Positions 1 through 9,565 of a DNA stretch of 64,000 nt are shown in pieces. Made by a program: the position numbers and the translations under genes. Every line of letters begins with the position of its first letter. The stretch's first letter is position 1. The DNA is from Variovorax jilinensis (lineage in GTDB: Bacteria; Pseudomonadota; Gammaproteobacteria; Burkholderiales; Burkholderiaceae_C). The stretch lies in NCBI RefSeq assembly GCF_030316885.1, contig NZ_JASZYQ010000002.1, positions 256,001 through 320,000 of the forward strand, given 5' to 3'. Below the pieces are notes generated by a model. That model made no database searches and was not told the origin of the DNA. It saw only the letters and a program-made list of their open reading frames with translations.

Positions 1-348
1 CAGGCCGTTGTGGCCCGCATGGCTGCCGCCGCGCTTGAGCTTGGCCTGGCCCGGCACGACATCGAGTTCGTCGTGCGCGATGAGGATCTCGTGCGGCTCG
101 ATCTTGAAGAAGCGCGCGAGCGCGGCCACCGACTTGCCGGAAAGGTTCATGAAGGTCTGCGGCTCGAGCAGCCAGACCGGCTGGCCGCCGATCTGCGTGC
201 GCGCCACCAGGCCGTGATAGCTGCGCTCGGGCGCGAGCGTGAGCTTGAGGTCGCGCGCGAGCGCATCGATCCACCAGAAGCCGGCGTTGTGCCGGGTGGA
301 TTCGTAGTCGGGGCCCGGGTTTCCGAGGCCTGCAAACAGCTTGATCAT
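1..348 (-). CDS. pth: Peptidyl-tRNA hydrolase, 3' end cut by window
   Basis: Cleaves the ester bond of peptidyl-tRNAs that drop off the ribosome, recycling tRNA in the cytoplasm. The first 116 residues are present. The N-terminus carries the family signature GLGNPG at residues 7-12, and RHNAG places the catalytic histidine at residue 20, as in the E. coli enzyme. The HDELD motif near residue 92 supplies the second conserved acid. The ATG follows the rplY terminator directly, so pth is the next gene downstream of rplY on the minus strand, the usual betaproteobacterial order. About 80 C-terminal residues lie outside the window. Confidence 0.95.
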   Translation of the reverse strand, partial: MIKLFAGLGNPGPDYESTRHNAGFWWIDALARDLKLTLAPERSYHGLVARTQIGGQPVWLLEPQTFMNLSGKSVAALARFFKIEPHEILIAHDELDVVPGQAKLKRGGSHAGHNGL

Positions 349-375
349 GAGCAGGGATTGTGAGGGCTGCACCAA

Positions 376-403
376 TGAAAACGGCCCGCACGAGGCGGGC
401 CGT
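376..403 (-). terminator. Rho-independent terminator of rplY
   Basis: On the minus strand a perfect 9-bp stem (381-389 with 395-403, loop 390-394) is followed by TTTT at 378-381. It lies 25 bp past the rplY stop and just before pth, so it should end or attenuate rplY transcription. Confidence 0.8.
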
Positions 404-427
404 CTTCGGCGAAACGAGAAGCGGAAA

Positions 428-1078
428 TTACTTCTTCTTCGCGGGGGCCTTGGCATCGGCCTTGGCCGGTGCGGCAGCGCCTTCAGCGGCTGCGCCTTCG
501 GCAGGGGCTTCCTCGGCCACCAGCGGCGCCACGGCCGACACCAGCACCGGGTTGACCTTGCCGTGGCTCACGAACTTCACGCCGCGGGGCAGCTTGATGT
601 CGTTGACGTGCACGGTGGCTTGCTTGGTCAGGCCCGACAGGTCGACCTCGATGAACTCGGGCAGGTCGGCCGGCAGGCAGCTGACTTCGAGTTCGGTCAT
701 CACGTGGTTCACGAGGTTGTGGTCGGTCTTGACGGCCGGCGACTCTTCCTCACCCTTGTAGTGCAGCGGCACCTTGACCGTCATGCGGGTGCGGGCATCG
801 ACGCGCTGGAAGTCGATGTGCTGCACGAGCTGGCGGAACGGGTGGTACTGAACGTCGCGCAGCAGCACCTTGGTGCTGGCGCCCGCGAGTTCCATCTCGA
901 GGATCGACGAGTGGAAGGCTTCCTTCTTGAGGGCGTGCCACAGCGCGTTGTGATCGATCTCGATCAGTTGCGGCTTGCCTTCACCACCGTAGACGATGCC
1001 GGGCGTCTTGCCCGTGATGCGGAGACGGCGGCTCGCACCCGTGCCCTGCTTGGCGCGCTCAAAAGCGACGAATTTCAT
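428..1078 (-). CDS. rplY: 50S ribosomal protein L25, long Ctc/TL5 form
   Basis: Binds 5S rRNA in the large ribosomal subunit. The 216-residue product is the two-domain L25/general stress protein Ctc type: an N-terminal 5S-binding domain (about 1-95, opening [20 protein letters not shown]), a C-terminal beta domain, and a low-complexity Ala/Lys tail ending KAPAKKK. E. coli L25 is only about 94 residues, so this is the long form common in Burkholderiales. It lies between prs upstream and pth downstream, with a hairpin terminator on each side, which suggests partly independent transcripts. Confidence 0.95.
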   Translation of the reverse strand: MKFVAFERAKQGTGASRRLRITGKTPGIVYGGEGKPQLIEIDHNALWHALKKEAFHSSILEMELAGASTKVLLRDVQYHPFRQLVQHIDFQRVDARTRMTVKVPLHYKGEEESPAVKTDHNLVNHVMTELEVSCLPADLPEFIEVDLSGLTKQATVHVNDIKLPRGVKFVSHGKVNPVLVSAVAPLVAEEAPAEGAAAEGAAAPAKADAKAPAKKK

Positions 1079-1124
1079 GTTTAGCTCCTGTGGAAGTCGA
1101 CCGCGACCAGTGCGACTCCGATTT

Positions 1125-1150
1125 CAAAATGGGCTTCCCGCAGGAAGCCC
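1125..1150 (-). terminator. Terminator-like hairpin between prs and rplY
   Basis: Reading the minus strand, an 8-bp GC-rich stem (1143-1150 with 1131-1138, 4-nt loop) is followed by ATTTTG. It sits 28 bp past the prs stop. The U-tract is short, so it may attenuate rather than stop transcription. Confidence 0.6.
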
Positions 1151-1177
1151 GGCTCTTTGCCCGGAACCGGGAAGACC

Positions 1178-2152
1178 TCAGAAGAGGTTTTCCTGGTCCG
1201 AGAACAAACTCATCACCGACTCGCCCTTGGCGATGCGCTGGATCGTCTCGGCGATCAGCGGCGCCACGGACAGCTGGCGGATCTTGGTGCAGCCCAATGC
1301 CGCATCGCTCAGCGGGATCGTGTTGGTCACGACCACTTCGTCGAGCGCGCTGCCCTGGGCGATGCGCTCGATCGCGGGACCCGAGAAGATCGGGTGCGTG
1401 CAATAGGCGTAGACCTGCTTGGCGCCGCGCTCCTTGAGCACCTCGGCCGCCTTCACGAGCGTGCCGGCGGTGTCGATCATGTCGTCCATGATCACGCAGT
1501 TGCGGCCGTCGATCTCGCCGATGACGTGCATCACTTCGCTCACGTTGGCGCGCGGGCGGCGCTTGTCGATGATCGCCAGATCGCAGTTCAGCTGCTTGGC
1601 CAGCGCCCGGGCGCGGACCACGCCGCCGACGTCCGGCGAGACCACGATCAGGTCTTCGTAGTTCTTCTGCCGCAGATCGCCCAGAAGCACCGGCGAGGCA
1701 TAGATGTTGTCGACCGGAATGTCGAAGAAACCCTGGATCTGGTCGGCGTGCAGGTCCATGGTGAGCACGCGGGCCACGCCCACGGTCTCGAGCAGGTTGG
1801 CGACCACTTTGGCCGAGATCGGCACCCGGCTCGAGCGCGGGCGGCGGTCCTGGCGCGCATAGCCGAAGTACGGGATCACGGCACTGATGCGCTCGGCCGA
1901 GGCGCGCTTGAGCGCGTCGACCATGATGAGCAGTTCCATCAGGTTCTCGTTGGTCGGCGCACAGGTCGACTGGACCACGAAGACGTCGCGGGCGCGCACG
2001 TTCTGGTTGATCTCGACCGTGACTTCGCCGTCGGAGAAGCGACCGACCCGTGCGGCACCCAGCGAGGTGCCCAGGTGGTGCGAGATCTCGGCGGCAAGGC
2101 CCGGATTGGCATTGCCGGTGAAAACCATGAAGTCAGGGTGTTGAGCCTGCAT
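1178..2152 (-). CDS. prs: Ribose-phosphate pyrophosphokinase
   Basis: Makes PRPP from ribose 5-phosphate and ATP, feeding purine, pyrimidine, NAD, His and Trp synthesis. The 324-residue length matches class I enzymes (about 315). Visible motifs are the ATP-loop RRPRSSR (103-109), the catalytic-site segment [12 protein letters not shown] (133-144), and the PRPP loop DDMIDTAGT (223-231). I start at the ATG at 2152 (MQAQHPDF). The frame stays open upstream, but that stretch runs into tRNA-Gln and carries no family similarity. The order tRNA-Gln, prs, rplY, pth is a conserved betaproteobacterial block. Confidence 0.96.
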   Translation of the reverse strand: MQAQHPDFMVFTGNANPGLAAEISHHLGTSLGAARVGRFSDGEVTVEINQNVRARDVFVVQSTCAPTNENLMELLIMVDALKRASAERISAVIPYFGYARQDRRPRSSRVPISAKVVANLLETVGVARVLTMDLHADQIQGFFDIPVDNIYASPVLLGDLRQKNYEDLIVVSPDVGGVVRARALAKQLNCDLAIIDKRRPRANVSEVMHVIGEIDGRNCVIMDDMIDTAGTLVKAAEVLKERGAKQVYAYCTHPIFSGPAIERIAQGSALDEVVVTNTIPLSDAALGCTKIRQLSVAPLIAETIQRIAKGESVMSLFSDQENLF

Positions 2153-2217
2153 GTGTACGTCCCGGCAATGCGAAATGGCTCTTTCGAGAGAGCCGCCAAA
2201 ATTCTCGTGAGTGAATT

Positions 2218-2294
2218 TGGCAGGGGAGAAAGGATTCGAACCTTTGCATGCTGGAATCAAAATCCAGTGCCTTAACCAGCTTGGCGACTCCCCT
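2218..2294 (-). tRNA. tRNA-Gln (anticodon TTG)
   Basis: A full cloverleaf of 77 nt including an encoded CCA end. The acceptor AGGGGAG pairs with CTCCCCT, the anticodon stem CTGGA/TCCAG encloses loop TTTTGAT with anticodon TTG, and the T-arm is AAAGG-TTCGAAT-CCTTT. It lies between ispE and prs in the same orientation and is probably co-transcribed and processed out. Confidence 0.95.
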
Positions 2295-2369
2295 ACACGG
2301 GTCGACGACCGAGGTCGCCAACCGATATATGTCGCATCGAACCGCCTGGGCGATCCGATCTATCCGTCT

Positions 2370-3233
2370 TCAGTCCGCCCAGCCCGCGAGGGGATGAACG
2401 GCTAGATTGCTGCATTTGCGAACCTGCCAGCCCTGGGGGGCCTCGGCGAGTTCCGCTTCCTGCGGCATTGCTGCAAACACCGAACTTCCCGAACCGGTCA
2501 TCCGGGCTTCGAGTCCTTGGCGGCCGAGCCATTCGATGGCGTCGGTCACCGCGGGGCAAAGCCGCTGGGCAACTGGCTGCAGGTCGTTTCGACCAAAGCC
2601 GAACGCGTGTGTTTGGCCCCGATGCGATTCGCTGTGTGCAGCAAAGCCCGTGATTATAGCAGCCGTCGTGGCGCGTTGCAGATCTTCTGCTGCAAAAATC
2701 TCGCGCGTGTCGATTCCCTCGGCCGGTTTCACCACCGCGAAGCGGCCCGGCGGCAGCGAAATCGGCGTGATCTGCTCGCCGATCCCCTCGACCCAGGCGT
2801 TGTGCCCGCGAAGGAAGAAAGGGACATCCGCGCCCAGGGCGAGGCCGATGCGCTCCAGCGCCGGCAGCGGCAGCTGCAGCCCCCAGAGCCGGTTGAGCGC
2901 CAGCAGGCAGGTGGCGGCGTCGGAGGAGCCTCCGCCCATGCCGGCCTGCGCAGGCACCTGCTTGGCGATGCCGATGTGAGCGCCCAGCGAAGTGCCCGTG
3001 GCCGCCTGCAGGGCGCGTGCTGCGCGCAGGATCAGGTCGTCGGCCGGCAGTGCGGTGGTGAGGTCCTCGCGCGTGAGGAGTCCGTCGGCGCGCCGCTCGA
3101 CATGCAGGGTGTCGCACCAGTCGATCAGCATGAACACCGACTGCAGCAGGTGGTAGCCGTCGGCGCGCCGGCCCGTGATGTGCAGGAAGAGGTTGAGCTT
3201 GGCCGGCGCCGGGAGATCGTAGAGGGCCTTCAT
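2370..3233 (-). CDS. ispE: 4-diphosphocytidyl-2-C-methyl-D-erythritol kinase
   Basis: Phosphorylates CDP-methylerythritol at the 2-position in the MEP route to IPP and DMAPP. At 287 residues it has normal family length. The N-terminus PAPAKLNLFLHI (8-19) and the GHMP-kinase ATP loop PAQAGMGGGSSDA (94-106) are diagnostic. Its ATG overlaps the lolB stop by ATGA, so it is translationally coupled to lolB in the order TPR-lolB-ispE-tRNA-Gln-prs. It would supply the C5 precursors that the polyprenyl synthase encoded at 19-20 kb needs. Confidence 0.96.
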   Translation of the reverse strand: MKALYDLPAPAKLNLFLHITGRRADGYHLLQSVFMLIDWCDTLHVERRADGLLTREDLTTALPADDLILRAARALQAATGTSLGAHIGIAKQVPAQAGMGGGSSDAATCLLALNRLWGLQLPLPALERIGLALGADVPFFLRGHNAWVEGIGEQITPISLPPGRFAVVKPAEGIDTREIFAAEDLQRATTAAIITGFAAHSESHRGQTHAFGFGRNDLQPVAQRLCPAVTDAIEWLGRQGLEARMTGSGSSVFAAMPQEAELAEAPQGWQVRKCSNLAVHPLAGWAD

Positions 3234-3724
3234 GCGCGCTCGAAGACGATCCGCAGGTCGGCGCGCGGCGCCGGCGATTCGCGCGTGGCCTGCAGCCGGC
3301 CGGCATCGACCTGGCTCAGGTCGGGCCGCCAGCCGGGCACCGCCTCGTCGCGGCCTGCCAGCCAGGCGAAGAGGGCGCCGACCGGTATCGCGGCGCCGGT
3401 GGCGGCGACGATCAGCGCATCGACGGACTCGTAGCGCCGCGTCTCGCTGCCGTTGCGCAGCAGCGCTTCGCCGGGCGCCCAGTGCAGTTGTGCGAGCGTG
3501 CTGCCGATCGGGCTGGTGAGCACCAGTTCGCCGGCCTCGGGCGCGCCGCGCAGTTCGAACAGGGCTGCGAAGCTCTGGTTCTGGTCGCCCTCGACGCGCA
3601 GGGACAGCCGCCCGCTCCAGGCGCCGCCTTCGGCGCTGCGTGGCGTGCCTGCCGGCGTGGCGCAGCCCGCGAGCAGCGACAGCAGCCCGGCGCCGCCGAG
3701 CATCAGTGCGCCGCGGCGCTTCAA
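3230..3724 (-). CDS. lolB: Outer-membrane lipoprotein receptor LolB
   Basis: Accepts lipoproteins from LolA and inserts them in the inner leaflet of the outer membrane. With a TTG start at 3724, which overlaps the TGA of the upstream TPR gene, the product is 164 residues. It opens [11 protein letters not shown] and has a lipobox LLAGC, so it is itself a lipoprotein. The ATG three codons before the GG stretch (about 3703) would remove the basic N-region, so TTG is preferred. The WSGRLSLRVEG and LTSPIGSTLAQLHW segments fit LolB. Overlaps on both sides indicate one operon with the TPR gene and ispE. Confidence 0.88.
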   Translation of the reverse strand: MKRRGALMLGGAGLLSLLAGCATPAGTPRSAEGGAWSGRLSLRVEGDQNQSFAALFELRGAPEAGELVLTSPIGSTLAQLHWAPGEALLRNGSETRRYESVDALIVAATGAAIPVGALFAWLAGRDEAVPGWRPDLSQVDAGRLQATRESPAPRADLRIVFERA

Positions 3725-5553
3725 AGCTTCACGTGCAGGCGCTTGAGCGTTTCCTGCAGCGTCTCGTTGTCGGCATCCGCGAGCGATGCTTCCTTCCAGA
3801 TGCTGACGGCGCGGTCGCGCTGGCCCGCGGCCCAGAGCACTTCGCCGAGATGGGCGCCGATCTCCGGATCGGGCCGGCGCTTGTAGGCGGCTTCGAGGAT
3901 GCGGGTGGCCTCGGACAGGTTGCCGAGCCGGTATTCGACCCAGCCCAGGCTGTCGGCGATGAACGGGTCGTCGGGCGCCAGCTGCACCGCCTTCTGGATC
4001 AGCGTGCGGGCTTCCTCGAGCCGCACCTTGCGATCGGCCAGGGAGTAGCCAAGCGCGTTGTAGGCGTTCTGGTTGTCGGGCTTGAGCTCGATCACGCGAC
4101 GCAGCAGGCGTTCCATCTCGTCGAGTCGATTGAGCTTCTCGGCCACCATGGCCTGGTCGTAGAGCAGGTCGGTGTCGTTCGGGGCGGCCACGCTGGCCTG
4201 GGCCAGCATGTCGAAGGCGGCCTGGTACTGCTTGGCGTCGCGCAGCAGCTGGACCTCGGTCAGGAACTTCTGCTTCTTCTCGTCGGCCGTGCGCTCGGGC
4301 AGGCTGCGTACCAGCTCGCGCGCCTGCGGCAGCTTGCCCTGGCGCGCCAGCAGCGCTGCCCGCCGCGCCTGGGCGCCGACCAGGTCGTCGGTGCTGTCGA
4401 TGCGCCCGAGCCAGCTTTCGGCGCCGGCGAAATCCTTGCGCCGCTCGGCGAGTTGCGCCATCAGCAGATAGGCCTGGGTCAGGCCGCGCTCGCGGCCCTC
4501 GGGATCGCGCACCGTGGGGGCAAGGGCGATGAAGCGCTTGAGCGAGGCCTCGGCGGCGGCGTCCTGGCGTGCCTGGGTCTGCAGGCTGCCCAGGAGCAGC
4601 CAGGGTTCGGGCAGTTCGGGGCGCGCCGCGGTGAGCGTCGAGAGCTCGGCCTGGGCCTCGGCGTAGCGGCGGCCTTCGACCAGCACGCGCGCGTAGCCGA
4701 CGCGGATCTCGGGCAGGGCCTTGGGGTCGGCGAGGTAGCGCTTGACGATCGGCTCGGCCAGCGGCTGGCTCGGGTCGATGAGCTCGAGCGCGAGCACCGC
4801 CGGGCCTTCGGCCGCGGGGTCGAGGCTCTGGCCCTTGATCGCGGCGTCGAGCGCACCCGAGGTGTCGCCGGCGGCCAGCCGCAGCCGGCCGATGGTGGAC
4901 CAGGCGGCCGGGCCGGTGCCCGCATTGGTGAGCTCGTCGGCCAGAGCCTGCTCCACCACAGAAGCCGCGAGCTTCTTGTCGGTGGCGCGGCTGTAGTTGC
5001 GCGCGATCAGCGCCATCAGGAAGGGGCGCTCGATCTGCGGCGTGGCCGCGACCTCGGCGCGCAGCGGCGCCACCGTGTCGGCGATGCGATTGAGGGCGAT
5101 CAGGATCTGCAGCTCGAAGCGGCGCGCATCGCGCGATTCGGGCATGGTCTCCTTCCAGGCGCGCGCGGCCTCGAGGGCCGAATCGCCCTGGCGCGCCTGC
5201 AGCGCGATCTCGATGGCGCGCTGGAACAGCTTGCCGTCCCGGGCGCGACGCGCGGCGTCGAGCACCAGGCCGTAGGCCGAACCGGGGTCGGTGCGGGCGT
5301 TGAGTTCGCCCAGCAGCACTTCGTAGAACAGCTCGGCCGTCATGGCCGAGACTTCGGGCGGGAGGTCCTTGGGAGCCGCCGCGGCGGCTGCGGCCGCTGC
5401 CGGCTGGCCGGCAGGCTCGACGATCGGGGCGGGGCTGGTGGGTGCGGCGGGAGCCGGCGTGGCTGGCTGGCCTTGCGCCGCGAGCGCGATCAGGGCCAGG
5501 CAAGCGGCCGCCGCAAGGCGGGATCGGCGGAGCGTGAGGGTCATCGAAGTCAT
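3721..5553 (-). CDS. Secreted tetratricopeptide-repeat protein
   Basis: A 610-residue protein with an N-terminal signal sequence (about 1-29; basic start, hydrophobic [10 protein letters not shown]) and an Ala/Pro-rich linker. A long TPR superhelix follows, with clear helix-turn-helix repeats from about 90 to the end (for example [21 protein letters not shown]). Genes of this type sit directly upstream of lolB in many Burkholderiales and are annotated only as TPR proteins. The link to lipoprotein sorting or envelope assembly is inferred from that position. The ATG at 5553 is chosen because it gives the signal peptide; the ATG at 5544 is an alternative. It is divergent from mutM, 76 bp apart. 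Confidence 0.85.
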   Translation of the reverse strand: MTSMTLTLRRSRLAAAACLALIALAAQGQPATPAPAAPTSPAPIVEPAGQPAAAAAAAAAPKDLPPEVSAMTAELFYEVLLGELNARTDPGSAYGLVLDAARRARDGKLFQRAIEIALQARQGDSALEAARAWKETMPESRDARRFELQILIALNRIADTVAPLRAEVAATPQIERPFLMALIARNYSRATDKKLAASVVEQALADELTNAGTGPAAWSTIGRLRLAAGDTSGALDAAIKGQSLDPAAEGPAVLALELIDPSQPLAEPIVKRYLADPKALPEIRVGYARVLVEGRRYAEAQAELSTLTAARPELPEPWLLLGSLQTQARQDAAAEASLKRFIALAPTVRDPEGRERGLTQAYLLMAQLAERRKDFAGAESWLGRIDSTDDLVGAQARRAALLARQGKLPQARELVRSLPERTADEKKQKFLTEVQLLRDAKQYQAAFDMLAQASVAAPNDTDLLYDQAMVAEKLNRLDEMERLLRRVIELKPDNQNAYNALGYSLADRKVRLEEARTLIQKAVQLAPDDPFIADSLGWVEYRLGNLSEATRILEAAYKRRPDPEIGAHLGEVLWAAGQRDRAVSIWKEASLADADNETLQETLKRLHVKL

Positions 5554-5629
5554 AATAATCCAAGGCTTTTGCATCATGTCGCGTGGGGCTTCAGGGCCGG
5601 CGCCAATATTTCTCGCAAGGCCGCCTCCC

Positions 5630-6445
5630 ATGCCCGAACTTCCCGAAGTCGAAGTCACTCGCCGCGGTTTCGCGGATCGCATCGCGGGCGCCCGCATCGA
5701 GGCCGTGCGCACCGGCAAGCCGCTGCGCTGGGCGCTGGCGGTCGATCCGGCGGCACTCGTCGGGCGCACCGTGCGCGGCGTGCGCCGGCGCGGCAAGTAC
5801 CTGCTGGTGGATCTCGACGCGGGCCTGCTGCTGATGCACCTGGGCATGTCGGGCAGCCTGCGCTTCGACGCCTCGCTGCCTGCGCCCGGCGCCCACGATC
5901 ACTTCGACCTCGTCACGAGCCGCGGCACGCTGCGGCTCAACGATCCGCGCCGCTTCGGTGCCGTGGTCTACGTCGAGGACGAGGCATCGCCGCTGGCGCG
6001 CAAGCTGCTGGGCGGACTCGGCATGGAGCCGCTCGGCGACGGCTTCGATTTCGAGGCCTTCCATGCCGGGCTTCGCCGGCGCCGGGCGCCGATCAAGCAG
6101 GTGCTGCTGGCAGGGGACGTGGTGGTCGGAGTCGGCAACATCTATGCGTCGGAGGCGCTGTTCCTGGCCGGCATCCGCCCGACGCTGTCAGCGGCCCGTA
6201 TCAGCCGGCCGCGCGCGCTCAGGCTGCATGCCGCGGTGCGCGAGATCCTGGCGCGCGCGGTCGAGCGTGGCGGCAGCACGCTGCGGGATTTCTCCAACAT
6301 CGACGGCCAGAGCGGCTATTTCCAGCTCGAGGCGACGGTCTATGGCCGCCGCAACGAGCCTTGCAGGGTCTGCGCGACCCCGATTCGCACCATACGGCAA
6401 GGACAGCGCGCAACGTATTTCTGCCCTTTGTGCCAAAAGCATTGA
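5630..6445 (+). CDS. mutM: Formamidopyrimidine-DNA glycosylase (Fpg)
   Basis: Bifunctional glycosylase/AP lyase that removes 8-oxoguanine and formamidopyrimidines. The 271-residue protein starts MPELPEVEV, giving the catalytic Pro2 and Glu3 after Met removal. It contains the helix-two-turn-helix region with [12 protein letters not shown] and ends in the zinc finger formed by C245, C248, C265 and C268. It opens a three-gene run with the dynamin-like gene and mutY. MutM and MutY are the two glycosylases of the 8-oxoG (GO) repair system. Confidence 0.97.
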   Translation: MPELPEVEVTRRGFADRIAGARIEAVRTGKPLRWALAVDPAALVGRTVRGVRRRGKYLLVDLDAGLLLMHLGMSGSLRFDASLPAPGAHDHFDLVTSRGTLRLNDPRRFGAVVYVEDEASPLARKLLGGLGMEPLGDGFDFEAFHAGLRRRRAPIKQVLLAGDVVVGVGNIYASEALFLAGIRPTLSAARISRPRALRLHAAVREILARAVERGGSTLRDFSNIDGQSGYFQLEATVYGRRNEPCRVCATPIRTIRQGQRATYFCPLCQKH

Positions 6446-6463
6446 ATCACTCGGACAAATGCA

Positions 6464-6511
6464 TTACCCAAGCGCGTGCCGATGCTATATTTTGTAAGTC
6501 GCCCTTACAAA
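6464..6511 (+). promoter_or_regulatory. Extended -10 promoter with perfect inverted repeat
   Basis: Between mutM and the dynamin-like gene, TGCTATATT (6483-6491) is an extended -10 element, with a weak -35 TTACCC at 6464-6469 (16-bp spacer). A perfect 8-bp inverted repeat TTTGTAAG-N5-CTTACAAA (6491-6511) covers the expected start point. It has no following T-run, so it looks like a repressor operator rather than a terminator. The start codon at 6519 leaves a leader of about 20 nt. Confidence 0.6.
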
Positions 6512-6518
6512 TCCTGCT

Positions 6519-8480
6519 TTGACCGATTCCTTCAATCAGCAATTCGACAAGCATGGCGCTTGGCGGCGCAATTTCGCGCATCGCCTCAAGTGGCTGTCGC
6601 GGTGGCTGAATGAAAACGAATTGCTGAACCAGAGCGTGGCCGAACGGCTGCGCGAGCTCGAATCGCAGCTGCGCACGAGCAAGGTCATGGTGGCCTTCGT
6701 GGCCGAGTTCTCGCGCGGCAAGTCGGAGCTCATCAACGCGATCTTCTTTGCGTCCTACGGCCGCCGGATCATGCCGGCCAGCGCCGGTCGCACCACCATG
6801 TGCCCGACCGAGCTGGGCTACGACGCCACGCTGCCGCCGGGCCTGCGCCTGCTGCCGATCGAGACGCGGCTCGAACCCCATTCGCTGGCCCACTGGCGCG
6901 ACGAGCCCGACCGCTGGACCGAGGTCGAGGTCGACGTCGAGAACGCCGAGCAGCTGTCGCAGGCCATGGGCAAGGTGGCCGAGGTGCGCTGGGTGCCGCT
7001 GGCCGAGGCCCGCGCGCTCGGTTTCTGGAGCGACGACGTCCCCGACGACAACCCGGTGCCCGATTCGGACGGCCGGGTCGAGATTCCGCGCTGGCGCCAT
7101 GCGCTGCTCAACATGCCGCATCCGCTGCTCGAGCAGGGCCTGGTGATCCTCGACACGCCTGGCCTCAACGCCATCGGCGCCGAACCTGAACTCACTGTGA
7201 GCCTGATCCCGCAGGCGCACGCGGTGGTCTTCATCCTCGGCGCCGACACCGGCGTGACCCGATCCGACCTCGCGATCTGGCGCGAACACCTGGTGACCGA
7301 AGGCGATCTCAGCGAGACCCGCATCGTGGTGCTCAACAAGATCGACACCATGTGGGACATCCTGAGCACGCCGGCCCAGATCGATGCCCAGATCCAGCGC
7401 CAGCGCAAGGGTGCGGCCGAACTGCTCGGCGTGCCGCTGCCGCAGGTGTTGCCGGTCTCGGCCCAGAAGGGGCTGCAGGCCAAGATCCGCCGCGACCAGC
7501 CGCTGCTGCAGGCGAGCCGGCTGCCCGCGCTCGAGGCGGTGCTCGGCGAAGGCCTGCTCGGCAAGCGCGAGGTCATGCTGCGTCTGGCCGTGGACGCGGG
7601 CATCGTCGCCCTGCGGGCCGAGGCTGCGCGCATCCTCAACGTGCGCCAGCGCGATCTCTCGGAGCAGGCGCTGGAGCTGCAGGGCCTGCGCGGCAAGAAC
7701 GGCTCGGTGATCCGCCACATGCGCCAGCGCATCGAGCAGGAGCAGTCCGAGTTCGAGGGCAGCAACACGCGCATCCTGGCGCTGCGTTCGGTGCAGGGCA
7801 AGCTGCTGCGCGAGGTCTACGCGGTGCTCGGCAGCACGGCACTGAAGGCCGACATGGCGCGACTGGCCTCGGCGCTCAAGCGGCGCGGCCTGAAGTTCAA
7901 CGTGCGCAAGGTGTATGCCGAGACCTTCGATTCGCTGCGCAACAACCTGAGCGAAGTGCAGGCCACGAGCGCCGAGATCCAGTCGATGCTCAACGCCACC
8001 TTCCGCCAGCTCAATGCCGAACACGGCTTCACGCTGCAGGCGCCGCCCGAGCCGGACCTGTCGAGCTTCGAGCACCAGCTGGGCCAGATCGAGCGCAGCC
8101 ACCTCCACTATCTGGGCGTGGGCAACCTGCTGAAGCTGTCGCAGCCCGATTTCTGCGACAAGCTGGTGCGCGCCCTGGCGAGCCGGCTGCGCGTGGTCAA
8201 CGAGGCCGCCATGACCGAGGTCGAGCGCTGGAGCAAGGGCGCGGGCGCACAGCTCGATGCGCAGCTCAAGGAGCGCCGGCGCAACTTCACCAAGCGCATC
8301 GAGGCCGTCGAGCGCATCCAGGGCGCGGCCGGCAACCTCGACGAGCGCCTGGCCGAGCTCTCGGCGCAGGAAAGCCATCTGGGCGATCTGCACAAGCGTC
8401 TGGCGGAGCTGACCTCGCTGCTCGCGAGCAACGAGGCGCCGAATGCCCCGTCGGCGCGCACCGAACTCAGTGCCGCCTGA
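6519..8480 (+). CDS. Bacterial dynamin-like GTPase
   Basis: A 653-residue protein of the dynamin superfamily. Its GTPase motifs are the P-loop AEFSRGKS (62-69; the usual first Gly is Ala), a switch threonine in AGRTTMCPTEL (about 92-93), DTPG (212-215) and NKID (273-276). A long helical C-terminal half (about 320-640) with coiled-coil character follows, and no clear transmembrane segment is seen. A TAA lies in frame just upstream and the next ATG is at codon 57, so TTG at 6519 is the start. It overlaps mutY by up to 38 nt. Family members remodel membranes or act in nucleoid and division functions; the exact role here is unknown. Confidence 0.85.
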   Translation: MTDSFNQQFDKHGAWRRNFAHRLKWLSRWLNENELLNQSVAERLRELESQLRTSKVMVAFVAEFSRGKSELINAIFFASYGRRIMPASAGRTTMCPTELGYDATLPPGLRLLPIETRLEPHSLAHWRDEPDRWTEVEVDVENAEQLSQAMGKVAEVRWVPLAEARALGFWSDDVPDDNPVPDSDGRVEIPRWRHALLNMPHPLLEQGLVILDTPGLNAIGAEPELTVSLIPQAHAVVFILGADTGVTRSDLAIWREHLVTEGDLSETRIVVLNKIDTMWDILSTPAQIDAQIQRQRKGAAELLGVPLPQVLPVSAQKGLQAKIRRDQPLLQASRLPALEAVLGEGLLGKREVMLRLAVDAGIVALRAEAARILNVRQRDLSEQALELQGLRGKNGSVIRHMRQRIEQEQSEFEGSNTRILALRSVQGKLLREVYAVLGSTALKADMARLASALKRRGLKFNVRKVYAETFDSLRNNLSEVQATSAEIQSMLNATFRQLNAEHGFTLQAPPEPDLSSFEHQLGQIERSHLHYLGVGNLLKLSQPDFCDKLVRALASRLRVVNEAAMTEVERWSKGAGAQLDAQLKERRRNFTKRIEAVERIQGAAGNLDERLAELSAQESHLGDLHKRLAELTSLLASNEAPNAPSARTELSAA

Positions 8481-9543
8481 AGTCCTCGAGCGCGCCGCGC
8501 CGGGTCCCGCGCCGAGCGAATTCGCGACACGCATCGTCGACTGGCAGCGCAGCCACGGGCGCAGCGAACTGCCGTGGCAGAACACCCGTGACCCTTACCG
8601 CGTCTGGCTGTCCGAGGTGATGCTGCAGCAGACCCAGGTCAGCACCGTGCTGGGCTACTTCGCGCGCTTCCTGGCGCGCTTTCCCACCGTGGCAGCGCTC
8701 GCGGCGGGCAGCGAGGACGAGGTCTTCGGCCTGTGGAGCGGCCTCGGCTACTACAGCCGCGCACGCAACATGCACCGCTGCGCGCAGGAGGTGGTGGCGC
8801 GCTTCGGCGGCGGGTTTCCGCGCAGCGCGGCCGAGCTGCAGAGCCTGCCGGGCATCGGCCGCTCGACCGCCGCCGCAATCGCGGCCTTCTGCTTCGGCGA
8901 GCGCGTGGCCATCCTCGACGGCAACGTGAAGCGCGTGCTGACGCGGCTCTTGGCCTTCGACGGCGACATGTCCTCGGCGGCCCAGGAGCGGCTGCTTTGG
9001 AATCGCGCGACCGGGCTGCTGCCGCCGGCCGACGATCCCGAGGCCATATCCCGCTACACGCAGGGCGTGATGGACCTGGGCGCCACCGTCTGCGTGCCGC
9101 GCAAGCCCAGCTGCATGATCTGCCCGGTGAGCGATCTGTGCCTCGCGCGGCGGCTCGGCGCCCCCGAGCGATTTCCGGTCAAGACCCGCAAGCTGCGGCG
9201 CTCGTCCGCATCCCTTTGGCTGCTGCTGGCGCGCGACGCCGAAGACCGCGTGTGGCTGCAGAAGCGGCCCGCACGCGGCATCTGGGCCGGGCTTCATTGC
9301 CTGCCGGTCTACGACAGCCGCGAAGCCCTGGTGGGGGCATTGCCCGAAGGCGCGGGCGATGCGCTGACCGACGCTCCGGCCTTCCTGCATGTGCTCACGC
9401 ACAAGGACCTGCACCTGCATCCGGTGCTGCTGTCTCGCGCAGGCACTGCGCCGATGGGTGCGGTCGAGGGCGCCTGGTTCGAAGCCGATGCCTGGCGCGT
9501 GCTGGGCCTGCCGGCGCCGGTGCGCAAGCTGCTCGGCAGTTGA
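8443..9543 (+). CDS. mutY: Adenine DNA glycosylase
   Basis: Removes adenine mispaired with 8-oxoguanine, completing the GO system with MutM. From the ATG at 8443 it is 366 residues. The catalytic Glu58 is in WLSEVMLQQTQV, the helix-hairpin-helix is LPGIGRSTAAAIA (about 134-146), the catalytic Asp is in ILDGNVKRVL, and the iron-sulfur cluster ligands are C-X6-C-X2-C-X5-C in the CVPRKPSCMICPVSDLC segment. A C-terminal NUDIX-like 8-oxoG recognition domain follows. GTG at 8470 is an alternative start. Overlap with the dynamin-like gene suggests coupled translation. Confidence 0.95.
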   Translation: MPRRRAPNSVPPEVLERAAPGPAPSEFATRIVDWQRSHGRSELPWQNTRDPYRVWLSEVMLQQTQVSTVLGYFARFLARFPTVAALAAGSEDEVFGLWSGLGYYSRARNMHRCAQEVVARFGGGFPRSAAELQSLPGIGRSTAAAIAAFCFGERVAILDGNVKRVLTRLLAFDGDMSSAAQERLLWNRATGLLPPADDPEAISRYTQGVMDLGATVCVPRKPSCMICPVSDLCLARRLGAPERFPVKTRKLRRSSASLWLLLARDAEDRVWLQKRPARGIWAGLHCLPVYDSREALVGALPEGAGDALTDAPAFLHVLTHKDLHLHPVLLSRAGTAPMGAVEGAWFEADAWRVLGLPAPVRKLLGS

Positions 9544-9565
9544 GCTTCGGTCGCTGCCGCCAGGG

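Noticed and set aside
3230..5563. 777-codon Arg/Pro-rich frame overlapping ispE-lolB-TPR
   Set aside because: It is the lolB frame extended backwards antisense-like through the TPR gene; residues before the lolB start are high-G+C shadow composition.
6491..6511. Inverted repeat as mutM terminator
   Set aside because: The stem is AT-rich and no T-run follows; the overlap with a -10 box fits an operator better.
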